Shown here one piece after another: positions 9,057 to 17,457 of a stretch of 54,721 nt of DNA. This DNA is from Acidobacteriota bacterium (GTDB lineage: Bacteria; Acidobacteriota; Holophagae; Thermotomaculales; Thermotomaculaceae). The notes below the pieces were generated by a model. The model was not told the DNA's origin. It was given only the letters and a program-made list of their open reading frames with translations, and searched no databases. The stretch covers positions 1-54,721 of the forward strand of contig JALSOA010000030.1 of NCBI GenBank assembly GCA_026986725.1, written 5' to 3'. A program made the translations under genes and the position numbers. The stretch's first letter is position 1. Each line of letters starts with the position of its first letter.

Positions 9057-10076
9057 ATGAAGAAAACAATTGTTTTATGGTTGATTACAATTATGTTAGG
9101 TTCTCCATTTGCAATGTCTGCAAACAACAATGAGGGATTGTACGAAGGACTTAACAAACTTTTAAGCGAGCAGAAAATCCCTGAATACTATGCAACCGCA
9201 TTTATGGCTTTTTGCAACAACTGGAAGAACCCTGAACTCATGTACTATGTTGCAGACGGTTATGATAAACTTGGGAGTCTCTACAGGGAAAGGGACTTCT
9301 TAAACAGAGCCTTAACAATGTACCCCGACAATGCTAAATTCAGGTCAATGTTAAACAATGTTGAAAAGAGAATAGAAAGGATAGAAGAAAAGGTAAAAAA
9401 ACTTGAGCCAGAGGCACAGACCAATGAAAGGGCTGCCACTCAACTTGCAGCAATATATATAGGTTTAAAAGAGTTAACAAATGCAAGAAGGTATTTAAAC
9501 CTTGCAAGTAAATTAGACCCAAAAAAGAAGAATATAATCCACATGATAATGCAGGGTGCTTACCAGAAAAAACTCGAATATCCCACCAAAAAGTCTATTG
9601 AACTTGCAGTTAAGGCTGAAAGAACTTATCTTAAAGGAGACAAACAAAAAGCGTTCCAGATGTTTAAAGACGCTTTAAGCCTTTCAATCATAAGCCCTTT
9701 CGTTTATGATAAACTTGGGATAGTAATGCTTTACGAAAGGAACTTTGGGGGAGCAATAAGATCTTTTGAAGAAGAGTTTGCAATAAAAAAAGAATCGTCA
9801 ACAGCTCTTGCAATTGGGAATATCTATTTCCTCCTCAAAGATTATACAACCGCATTTGATTATTTCCAGAAAGCAACCAAACTTAACGGGAAATCAAGTG
9901 AAGCGTATTACAATATAGCATTATGTCTGGAAAAACTCGGAGACAAAAAGGGTGCTGAAAAGTACTATGAAATCGCTTTTTCACAGAAACCAGAATTAAA
10001 AAAACTTAAAAACAAAAAATCACCTCTGATAATAAAAGGGGTAATTATAAAAGCATACAATGATCAAAAAAAGTGA
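9057..10076 (+). CDS. Exported tetratricopeptide-repeat protein
   Basis: 339 residues with a signal peptide (about 1-21, ending near AMSA) and helical repeats over most of the mature chain. The clearest TPR units are AYYNIALCLEKLGDKKGAEKYYEIAF at residues about 280-305 (a broken description: consensus W/A-Y-N-G-A-P positions fit) and PFVYDKLGIVMLYERNFGGA at about 218. A Lys/Glu-rich coiled-coil-like region lies around 100-125. Such proteins are scaffolds. GGAGGTTTT precedes the ATG. The gene ends seven bases before the next start, so all three exported proteins are likely co-translated from one mRNA. Confidence 0.85.
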   Translation: MKKTIVLWLITIMLGSPFAMSANNNEGLYEGLNKLLSEQKIPEYYATAFMAFCNNWKNPELMYYVADGYDKLGSLYRERDFLNRALTMYPDNAKFRSMLNNVEKRIERIEEKVKKLEPEAQTNERAATQLAAIYIGLKELTNARRYLNLASKLDPKKKNIIHMIMQGAYQKKLEYPTKKSIELAVKAERTYLKGDKQKAFQMFKDALSLSIISPFVYDKLGIVMLYERNFGGAIRSFEEEFAIKKESSTALAIGNIYFLLKDYTTAFDYFQKATKLNGKSSEAYYNIALCLEKLGDKKGAEKYYEIAFSQKPELKKLKNKKSPLIIKGVIIKAYNDQKK

Positions 10077-10083
10077 GGGTGGT

Positions 10084-10782
10084 ATGAAGCGGTTTTTCTT
10101 TTTTCTTCTGCTAATTACAACATCATTGTCAGTATTTTCAAAGGGCTACAGGATCACCTACAAAATCTATGTTAATGGCACAAAAAATCCTTACATTGAA
10201 ACAACCATTCTGTGTGACAATTACCTCAAAATCAGCATTGACAAAAACAGGTTTTACCTTTTCTTGCACAATAAAGGCTACATCATTAACCTGAAAAAGA
10301 AAACAGCCATAGAGTACTCTTTTTCAAAAAACATACCTTTCTTTTCTGCATTTGTTTCCTTTTATGGAATAAGCACAAACGATGGAAGCATTGTTTTCCC
10401 CCAGCTTATTTTCAAAAAAACCAGAAAAATCGGAAGGATAAACAAAATTCCCTGCAGAAAGTATGAACTTCCCGGGAATTACCTCAATTCAAAATCTGTT
10501 GCCTGGTTTGCCGAAAAAAAGTTAAGATATAATGGAGAACTTTTTTCGAGGTATCTGTCTTTTTTCACAACCAGTAAACTCCTGCTTGATCAGGCAAAAA
10601 AATTAAACAGTTTTCCCCTGGAAATTGAAACCACCATCAACAATGGAATAGTATCAACCACAAATGTTAGGGTTCTTGATAAGATTGAGGAGATATCGTG
10701 TAACAAAAAGGGGATTGAATTCCTTAAAAACCTTAAAATAACAAAGGCCAAACCATCCGGGCTTCCGGCAAAAGATATGTAA
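10084..10782 (+). CDS. Exported protein, DUF4412-like, function unknown
   Basis: 232 residues from the ATG at 10084, which follows GAGGGTGGT; the frame extends upstream to 10060, inside the TPR gene, but that start lacks a ribosome-binding site. Residues 1-19 are a signal peptide. The pattern of a beta-rich core, then INKIPCRKYELPG and a SVAWFAEKKL strand resembles DUF4412-type proteins, in which a small conserved Cys-Lys-Tyr element precedes a processed-substrate-like strand. The family match is by eye and weak. Its stop codon directly abuts that of the convergent rfbC with no spacer. Confidence 0.7.
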   Translation: MKRFFFFLLLITTSLSVFSKGYRITYKIYVNGTKNPYIETTILCDNYLKISIDKNRFYLFLHNKGYIINLKKKTAIEYSFSKNIPFFSAFVSFYGISTNDGSIVFPQLIFKKTRKIGRINKIPCRKYELPGNYLNSKSVAWFAEKKLRYNGELFSRYLSFFTTSKLLLDQAKKLNSFPLEIETTINNGIVSTTNVRVLDKIEEISCNKKGIEFLKNLKITKAKPSGLPAKDM

Positions 10783-11331
10783 TTACCTGAATACCATAGC
10801 ACGCTTCAGATATGGCAAACCCAGATCCTTTTCAGAAAGAATTGGGGTACGGGTTTGCCATTTTATTTTGACATCTTCATCTTTGTAATTCACTCCGGCT
10901 TCGCATTCAGGACAATACTCGTCTGACACCAGGTACTCTATTATTGCAAAATCACTTAACACCTCAAATCCATGGGCAAAACCGACAGGAATGAAAAGCA
11001 TATTACCCCTCTCCATGCTAAGGGTCTCACCTGCCCACCTGCCAAAGGATGGTGAAGAAGCCCTGACATCAAGAGCCACATCAAAAACCTCTCCATAAAT
11101 ACACCTTACAAGTTTTGCCTGAGGATGGGGAGGCAATTGATAATGAAGTCCCCTTATCACACCCTTTTTGGAGTAAGAGGTATTTATCTGAACAAAGTGA
11201 CAATCTATCCCATGCTCTTTAAAAACAGATTCCCTGTAAATCTCCTGAAAAAAACCCCTTTTATCCTCAAACCTATCGGGGATTATGTGAAACACTCCAT
11301 CCACTTCAAGCGGGAAAAACCTAAACCCCAT
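10783..11331 (-). CDS. rfbC: dTDP-4-dehydrorhamnose 3,5-epimerase
   Basis: 182 residues matching the usual RfbC length. The family landmarks are present: FQEIYRES near the N-terminus, [18 protein letters not shown] containing the catalytic His, [11 protein letters not shown], and [12 protein letters not shown]. It epimerises C3 and C5 of dTDP-4-keto-6-deoxyglucose in dTDP-L-rhamnose synthesis. The ATG follows GAGGAAGATT and overlaps the end of rfbA by 11 bases, so they are translationally coupled. rfbB and rfbD, needed to complete the pathway, are not in the window. Confidence 0.96.
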   Translation of the reverse strand: MGFRFFPLEVDGVFHIIPDRFEDKRGFFQEIYRESVFKEHGIDCHFVQINTSYSKKGVIRGLHYQLPPHPQAKLVRCIYGEVFDVALDVRASSPSFGRWAGETLSMERGNMLFIPVGFAHGFEVLSDFAIIEYLVSDEYCPECEAGVNYKDEDVKIKWQTRTPILSEKDLGLPYLKRAMVFR

Positions 11332-12202
11332 AATCTTCCTCTAAAATATCAAGTAAATACCTTCCATATCCACTTTTCATCAATGGTTTTGCAAGTTCCC
11401 TCAAACCCTGCTCATCTATCCAGCCCTGCCTGTATGCAATCTCTTCAATGCAGGCTATCTTAACACTCTGCCTGTCTTCAACGGTTTTTATAAACATTGA
11501 AGCCTCAAGCATTGAGGCATGTGTGCCTGTGTCAAGCCAAGCAAAGCCCCTTCCCATCAACTCAACATTCAGCAAACCTTTCTCAAGGTAAACTCTGTTT
11601 ACATCTGTTATCTCAAGTTCCCCTCTTGCTGAAGGTTTTATCTCTTTTGCAATATCAACAACCTGGGAATCGTAAAAGTAAAGACCAACAACGGCATAGT
11701 TTGATTTCGGTTTTGCCGGCTTTTCTTCTATGGATAAAACCCTGCCATCTTTTGAGAATTCAACAACTCCATACCTCTCCGGGTCATTAACCCTGTACCC
11801 AAAAACCGTTGCACCTCTCTCTCTTACGACTGCTCTTTCAAGAAGATCCGTTAAGCCATGACCGTAAAACACATTATCACCAAGAACAAGTGCAACACCA
11901 TTTTTATCAATAAAATCCTCCCCAATCAAAAAAGCCTCTGCAATCCCGTTTGGTTTTCTCTGGACAGCATAGGAGATATTCAGACCAAATTTTGATCCAT
12001 CACCAAAAAGCGATTCAAATCTGGGGGTATCGTCTGGAGTGGAAATTATTAAAATATCCCTTATCCCTGCCAGCATCAAAGTGGAGAGGGGATAGTAAAT
12101 TAGAGGTTTATCGTAAACAGGCAACAACTGTTTACAAACAGGCAAAGTGGCAGGGTAAAGCCTTGTTCCACTTCCCCCAGCAAGAACAATCCCTTTCCTC
12201 AT
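11321..12202 (-). CDS. rfbA: Glucose-1-phosphate thymidylyltransferase
   Basis: 293 residues from the ATG at 12202; the open frame extends eight codons upstream into pfkA, but GGGAG six bases before 12202 supports the shorter form, which begins [17 protein letters not shown], the nucleotide-binding signature. Further landmarks are [18 protein letters not shown] (metal-binding Asp), [16 protein letters not shown] and FAWLDTGTH. It makes dTDP-glucose from dTTP and glucose-1-phosphate, the first step to dTDP-rhamnose. It starts one base after the pfkA stop codon. Confidence 0.96.
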   Translation of the reverse strand: MRKGIVLAGGSGTRLYPATLPVCKQLLPVYDKPLIYYPLSTLMLAGIRDILIISTPDDTPRFESLFGDGSKFGLNISYAVQRKPNGIAEAFLIGEDFIDKNGVALVLGDNVFYGHGLTDLLERAVVRERGATVFGYRVNDPERYGVVEFSKDGRVLSIEEKPAKPKSNYAVVGLYFYDSQVVDIAKEIKPSARGELEITDVNRVYLEKGLLNVELMGRGFAWLDTGTHASMLEASMFIKTVEDRQSVKIACIEEIAYRQGWIDEQGLRELAKPLMKSGYGRYLLDILEEDYGV

Positions 12203-12203
12203 C

Positions 12204-13307
12204 TCATCTCCCGAAAGAAATACCAATAGATTCTGCCGCCTTTACCAATTGACCCTCAGGGTCAACCCTCTTTAAATCTTTTACAGCCTCCTTTATGGGC
12301 ACCAGTTCAATTTTAGGAGTTCTGAGGCAAACCATGTGCCCAAATTTCCCCTCAGCAAGGGCATCTACGGCAGCAACACCAAACCTTGTTGCAAGTATCC
12401 TGTCGTATGCAGTTGGAGACCCACCCCTCTGAAGATGGCCCAAAACTGTCACCCTTACATCCATCCCGGTTCTCTTTTGAATTTGCTCACCAACGACATA
12501 GCCTATTCCACCGAGTCTTGGCGCCTTACCCTTGACATTCTTCTCCTGAAAAACCATCTCTCCACCTTTTGGCTTTGCACCCTCTGCAACCACAACTATG
12601 GAGAACTTACTTCCAAGTTTATTCCTTCTTATTATCTTGCTGCAAACCTTTTCAATGTCAAATGGAATTTCAGGGATCAAAATAACATCTGCCCCTCCTG
12701 CAATGCCACTTTCAAGAGCAATCCATCCCACATACCTTCCCATAACCTCAATTACTATAACCCTGTGATGGGATTGAGCGGTGGTGTGAAGTTTGTCAAG
12801 TGCCTCTGTTGCAGTCGTTATTGCAGTATTAAATCCAAATGTGTAATCAGTTGCTTTTAAATCGTTGTCAATAGTTTTGGGAACACCCACCAATTTAACT
12901 CCCTTTTCTGCAAACCGATTGGCTATAGACAAAGTTCCATCTCCACCAATAACAACAAGGGCATCTATTTCAAGGATCTTTAAATATTCAATGACTTTAT
13001 CCGACATGTCTTTTACCACTTCTTTGCCATTTTCAACAACAAGATATTCAAAAGGGTTTCCCCTGTTTGTGGTTCCAAGTATCGTACCACCAAGAGGCAG
13101 TATCCCCCTGATGGAATACTCAGTCAATTCCCTTAATTCGCTTCCGGTAACAAGGCCTTCAAAACCGTCAGGGACACCGTAAACCCTCCAGTTGTACTTC
13201 CTTATTGCAGACTTAACAACTCCTCTGATGACTGCATTTAGACCAGGGGCATCGCCCCCTCCGGTTAGAATTGCTATCTTTTTTATATCACCTGCACATG
13301 CCACCAT
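12204..13307 (-). CDS. pfkA: 6-phosphofructokinase (group III, ATP-type signature)
   Basis: About 367 residues. Key motifs: [44 protein letters not shown] and [20 protein letters not shown] (Gly where PPi-dependent enzymes have Asp) points to ATP as donor, whereas the Lys of PKTIDND is shared with PPi-dependent enzymes; this Gly/Lys pair is typical of group III ATP-PFKs. The open frame begins at 13328, but GGGAGGG stands just before the ATG at 13307, preferred here. The gene is immediately upstream of rfbA, linking hexose-phosphate metabolism with sugar-nucleotide synthesis. Confidence 0.93.
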   Translation of the reverse strand: MVACAGDIKKIAILTGGGDAPGLNAVIRGVVKSAIRKYNWRVYGVPDGFEGLVTGSELRELTEYSIRGILPLGGTILGTTNRGNPFEYLVVENGKEVVKDMSDKVIEYLKILEIDALVVIGGDGTLSIANRFAEKGVKLVGVPKTIDNDLKATDYTFGFNTAITTATEALDKLHTTAQSHHRVIVIEVMGRYVGWIALESGIAGGADVILIPEIPFDIEKVCSKIIRRNKLGSKFSIVVVAEGAKPKGGEMVFQEKNVKGKAPRLGGIGYVVGEQIQKRTGMDVRVTVLGHLQRGGSPTAYDRILATRFGVAAVDALAEGKFGHMVCLRTPKIELVPIKEAVKDLKRVDPEGQLVKAAESIGISFGR

Positions 13308-13366
13308 AAGCCCTCCCGCTAACTTCATGCTAAGAATAATTTAAACACATTCAAACTTATTTCAAC

Positions 13367-15610
13367 CTAATTATTTCCAAACCTTTCAATCAATTTATTT
13401 ATCAAAACCTCTTTTTTACCTTTTCTCTCTTTAAAACGCTTCAAACCCTTTTTCTTGTTATTACTTAAAGGGCTTCTTTTTTCCACCGCTTTCATGCTTA
13501 GTGAAATCCGTGACAGTTCCCTATCAACCTTAATAACATTAACGCGAACTCTCTGACCAACAGAAACAAAATCTTCAATATTTTTAACAAAGTCATTTGA
13601 TATCTCACTTATATGAACAAGGCCGTCCTGATGAACACCTAAATCCACAAACACCCCGAATCTGGTTACATTTGTTACCACCCCATTCAGTACCATACCC
13701 TCTTCAATATCATCAATATCGTTCACCCCATCGTTAAAATCAAAAAATTCAAAATCAGACCTTGGGTCCCTTCCAGGATTTATCAATTCTTTTAAAACAT
13801 CATTCAATGTGAACTCCCCGGCACCTTCAACAAATATGTCATGGGCCAATGATTCAAGCAATTTCCCATTTCCAACAAGTTCCTCTTTACCGACCTTTAA
13901 CTTCTCCGCAATTCTATCAACTATCCAGTAGGATTCAGGGTGTATCCCTGTTGAATCCAGTATTTCACTTCCATTCCTTATCCTTAAAAATCCAGCACTC
14001 TGCTCAAAGGTTTTTGGACCAAGGTTTGGAATTGAAAGAAGTTCGTGCCTTGTTTTGAACATTCCATTATTGTTTCTGAAATTAACTATCTCCCGTGCAA
14101 CCCTCTCATTTATACCTGAAATATACTTTAAAAGATGAAATGAAGCGGTATTAAGATCAACTCCAACTCTGTTTACCACAGAAACCACAACACTATCAAG
14201 TTTCTTTTTCAAAAGCGTTTGATTCACATCATGCTGATACTGACCCACCCCTATTGCCTTTGGTTCAATTTTTACAAGTTCAGACAGAGGGTCCTGAAAC
14301 CTTCTTGCAATTGATATTGCACCTCTCATTGTAACATCAAGATCCGGAAACTCCTCTATTGCAACCTTTGAAGCAGAGTAAACCGAGGCCCCTGCTTCAC
14401 TTACAACAACCACCCTGACTCCATCAGGTACAATTGACTTGAAAAAATCTCTTGTCTCTTTTGAAGCAGTGCCGTTTCCTATAACAACAACCTTTAATCC
14501 AAACCTTTCAATAATGTCCAGAGAAACCTTCCTTGAGGTTTCAAAATCCTCACGGGGTTTTGTGGGATATATAGTCGTTCCATACATAAACTTTCCGGTT
14601 TCGTTAACTGCAACTATCTTGCACCCTGTCCTGAATCCGGGGTCAACCCCCAGAACAGGTATGTTTCCAGCAGGCGGCATCAAAAGCAGGTTTTCAAGGT
14701 TTTTAGCAAAAACATCTATCGCTTCAAGGTCTGCCCTTTTTTTCAATTCAAGTCTTGTTTCAAGTTCAATAGATGGGAACACAAGCCTTTTCAAAGAATA
14801 GTATAGCCACTCCTTTAGGTATTGAAAAAAAACATGGGATTCAGAAAAAAACAAAGGGTAAACAAGGTTAAAAGCAGTATCAACATCCACATCTATCTTT
14901 GACCTTAAAACCTTTTCCCTCTCTCCTCTTCTGATTGCAAGAATACGATGAGACGGGATATCTGACACACTTTCACAGAAGTCATAGTACATCTCATACT
15001 TTGTTCTCTTTTCCTCAAAATCCTTTGCCACCTTAACCTTTATCCTTCCCTTTTCTTTGAAAAGTGCCCTTACTTTACCTCTCAATTCAGCATTTTCAGA
15101 AAAGTACTCTGCGAGTATGTAACCGGCAAATTCAATTGCCTTATCTATTGTATCAACACCCTTTTTTTCGTCCAAATAAGCCTCTGCCATATCTTCAATT
15201 GATAATCCATCCCCTCTTAAAATGGCATCTGCAAGAGGTTCAAGACCCATTTCCTTTCCTCTGGTTGCCTTCGTTCTCCTTTTGGGCTTAAACGGAAGAT
15301 AAATATCCTCAAGTTCTGCCTTTGAAAGGGTATTTTTAATCCTCTCTTCAAGTTCATCCGTTAATTTACCCTGCTCTTTTATTGTTTTAAGCACCGTTTC
15401 TTTTCTTTCATTTAACTCCAAAAAGTATTGAAGGTAATCCTTTATACCAAGGATCTCTGTTTCATTTAAATTGCCTGTTTTCTCTTTCCTGTACCTCGCT
15501 ATAAAGGGTACCGTATTACCACCCTCAAGTAACTTAATTGTGTTTTTTACCTGGTTTTTTGAGATGTTAAGTTGTTCCGCAACAAATATTAATTCTTTTT
15601 CCTCAATCAC
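13367..15610 (-). CDS. tex: Tex, RNA-binding transcription accessory protein
   Basis: About 747 residues. The order is that of Tex: N-terminal helical domain with GNTVPFIARYRKEKTGNL, the YqgF/RNase H-like domain (PVLGVDPGFRTGCKI, VVIGNGTASKET), helix-hairpin-helix units around LLKYISGINERVAREIVNFR and LLSIPNLGPKTFEQSAGF, and a C-terminal S1 domain (GMVLNGVVTNVTRFGVFVDL, DGLVHISEIS). Tex binds nucleic acid and affects transcription; its exact role is unsettled. The frame opens at TTG 15622; the GTG at 15610, preceded by GGGGGAG, aligns better with known Tex N-termini. A basic tail ends the protein. Confidence 0.95.
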   Translation of the reverse strand: MIEEKELIFVAEQLNISKNQVKNTIKLLEGGNTVPFIARYRKEKTGNLNETEILGIKDYLQYFLELNERKETVLKTIKEQGKLTDELEERIKNTLSKAELEDIYLPFKPKRRTKATRGKEMGLEPLADAILRGDGLSIEDMAEAYLDEKKGVDTIDKAIEFAGYILAEYFSENAELRGKVRALFKEKGRIKVKVAKDFEEKRTKYEMYYDFCESVSDIPSHRILAIRRGEREKVLRSKIDVDVDTAFNLVYPLFFSESHVFFQYLKEWLYYSLKRLVFPSIELETRLELKKRADLEAIDVFAKNLENLLLMPPAGNIPVLGVDPGFRTGCKIVAVNETGKFMYGTTIYPTKPREDFETSRKVSLDIIERFGLKVVVIGNGTASKETRDFFKSIVPDGVRVVVVSEAGASVYSASKVAIEEFPDLDVTMRGAISIARRFQDPLSELVKIEPKAIGVGQYQHDVNQTLLKKKLDSVVVSVVNRVGVDLNTASFHLLKYISGINERVAREIVNFRNNNGMFKTRHELLSIPNLGPKTFEQSAGFLRIRNGSEILDSTGIHPESYWIVDRIAEKLKVGKEELVGNGKLLESLAHDIFVEGAGEFTLNDVLKELINPGRDPRSDFEFFDFNDGVNDIDDIEEGMVLNGVVTNVTRFGVFVDLGVHQDGLVHISEISNDFVKNIEDFVSVGQRVRVNVIKVDRELSRISLSMKAVEKRSPLSNNKKKGLKRFKERKGKKEVLINKLIERFGNN

Positions 15611-15660
15611 ACACTCCCCCAAAAAGCATTCTGATTGCTTATTTTAACACATAAATCCCT

Positions 15661-16497
15661 TTAAAATCTTGAATAGCGTTTCTTTAAATACTCTCCTATA
15701 ATATCAAGGCTTAAAACCGTTAAGAATAAAACTATGGAAGGGGGAATGTAAATCCACGGAGCCACATCATGATAGTTTAAGCCCTGTGAAATCAAACTCC
15801 CAAGACTTGGTTCGGGAGGTTTAACTCCAAGTCCCAGAAAACTTAGAGAAGACTCAGCAACGAGCATACCTGAAAATCCAAAAATAGTAATAGGTAAAAC
15901 AGGGGGCAGAAGGTGGGGAAAAAAATGTCTTTTGAAAACATGTATAAATCCAGCACCATTTGCCCTTGCAAATTCTAAAAAAGGCATACCCTTCAATTTA
16001 ATAACCTCTCCCCTCACCAATCTTGCAACGAACAACCATCCAAAAAATCCAAGCACAATTCCGAAAAGAAAAAGATTATCCCCTATTAGTGGAGACAAAA
16101 GGATAAGCATGAACAAAAGTGGAATACTGTAAAACAACTCAAAAAATCTGCTAAAAACAAAATCAATAACACCTCCAAGGTAACCTGCAATTCCACCTGC
16201 AAACATCCCTATAATCAGAGAAATTAAGGTTGCAACAAAACTTATTAGAAAGGAGTTGGATATTCCCTTAACAAGCCTTGCAAAAATATCTCTTCCAACG
16301 CTATCTGTACCAAGAATGTGTTTTTTTGAAGGGGGTTTTAAAAAAGCATCTCTATCAATCTGATAGGGAGAATACATATAGATTTTTTTGGAACGTTTCA
16401 GAAAAACATCTTTACCTACAATAACATCTGAAAAAAGGGATATAAAAAGCATTAAGAGGATGAAAAAAACAGCGAAACAATTAGAAATTTTTTTCAT
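15661..16497 (-). CDS. ABC transporter permease, oligopeptide/nickel type (OppC-like)
   Basis: About 278 residues from the ATG at 16497, with GGGGTGGAAG upstream, overlapping the preceding permease by 17 bases. Landmarks of the OppC/DppC group are HILGTDSVGRDIFARLVKG after the first membrane helix, five further hydrophobic helices, and the EAA-type loop around EFARANGAGFIHVFKRHFFP, where the ATPase docks. It forms the import channel with the next gene for the solute delivered by the adjacent lipoprotein. No OppD/OppF-type ATPase gene follows; tex comes next after 51 bases. Confidence 0.92.
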   Translation of the reverse strand: MKKISNCFAVFFILLMLFISLFSDVIVGKDVFLKRSKKIYMYSPYQIDRDAFLKPPSKKHILGTDSVGRDIFARLVKGISNSFLISFVATLISLIIGMFAGGIAGYLGGVIDFVFSRFFELFYSIPLLFMLILLSPLIGDNLFLFGIVLGFFGWLFVARLVRGEVIKLKGMPFLEFARANGAGFIHVFKRHFFPHLLPPVLPITIFGFSGMLVAESSLSFLGLGVKPPEPSLGSLISQGLNYHDVAPWIYIPPSIVLFLTVLSLDIIGEYLKKRYSRF

Positions 16498-17440
16498 CTT
16501 CCACCCCTTTTTTATAATAGCGATATAGAACATCCGTCAGAAAAATTGAAAAGAAGATCAAAACCACATCCACAAATGAAACTGCCAGTACAAGTGGGAA
16601 ATCCCTGTTTACCGCTGCTTTATAAAAAATCCTTCCAATCCCTGGAAATCCGAAAATAGTTTCAATGATTATTGAACCACCAATTAAACCGGGAATTAAA
16701 AATGTCATGAGAGATAAAAAGGGAGATACAGCATTTTTAAAAATATGCTTGAATTTAACCCCAAATGTGTCAACCCCTCTCACAGTTAAAGCAATAATGT
16801 GCTGATTTGAGAGAATACCGACAATTGAATTTTTAGTAAATCGTGATAAGAAGATTATTAAAGACAAACTCAAACTTAAAGCGGGAAGAAAAAGATGCCA
16901 GACACAATCAAATACCTTGCCTAACGGAGACAATTGTTCGTGGTTCACGGAGATAAAACCAGATGATGGAAACCAGCCCAGTGTCAAAGAGAATACAATT
17001 ATAAGAAGTATGGCAAGGACAAAATCCGGTACAGCATATAAAACAAAAAACACTCCCTCAATCAAAGTAATAAATCTGCTTTTAAACATCGCTGAAAAGA
17101 CACCGAGAAGTAAACCAAGCACAAGGAGTATAAACATAGCGAGAAGATTCAAGTACATGGTATTCTTCAACCTTGTTATAATAATCCTTGATACCCTTTC
17201 TCCATAGTATGATGACATACCAAATGAAAAAGAAGAAACCTCTTTAAGCCAATTAATATATCCTCTCGTTGCAGCATAAAAACTGAAAGTTTTAGCACTT
17301 TCAAGTTGAATCCCCGGGATTCTATACGAGGTATGAGCAGAATTTAAAGTGCACGAGAACACAATAACATACACAACATAAAGCACAAAAAATATTGACA
17401 AAAAAGTAACCGATACCCTTTTAAGTATGTAGCCTAACAT
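16481..17440 (-). CDS. ABC transporter permease, oligopeptide/nickel type (OppB-like)
   Basis: About 319 residues. The open frame runs to 17515 inside the binding-protein gene, but the OppB-type N-terminus MLGYILKRVSVTFLSIFFVL starts at 17440, 17 bases after the previous stop; its ribosome-binding site is poor, suggesting translational coupling. Six hydrophobic helices, the EAA-like loop ALTVRGVDTFGVKFKHIFKN and the terminal IETIFGFPGIGRIFYKA are diagnostic. The region between helices 1 and 2 is shorter than usual. It pairs with the OppC-like subunit. Confidence 0.92.
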   Translation of the reverse strand: MLGYILKRVSVTFLSIFFVLYVVYVIVFSCTLNSAHTSYRIPGIQLESAKTFSFYAATRGYINWLKEVSSFSFGMSSYYGERVSRIIITRLKNTMYLNLLAMFILLVLGLLLGVFSAMFKSRFITLIEGVFFVLYAVPDFVLAILLIIVFSLTLGWFPSSGFISVNHEQLSPLGKVFDCVWHLFLPALSLSLSLIIFLSRFTKNSIVGILSNQHIIALTVRGVDTFGVKFKHIFKNAVSPFLSLMTFLIPGLIGGSIIIETIFGFPGIGRIFYKAAVNRDFPLVLAVSFVDVVLIFFSIFLTDVLYRYYKKGVEDEKNF

Positions 17441-17457
17441 GAAAATAGTATAGTTCT

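Noticed and set aside
15624-15640. Short hairpin AAGCA / TGCTT between the ABC genes and tex
   Set aside because: Five base pairs with a seven-base loop and only three T's before a G-run; unlikely to terminate.
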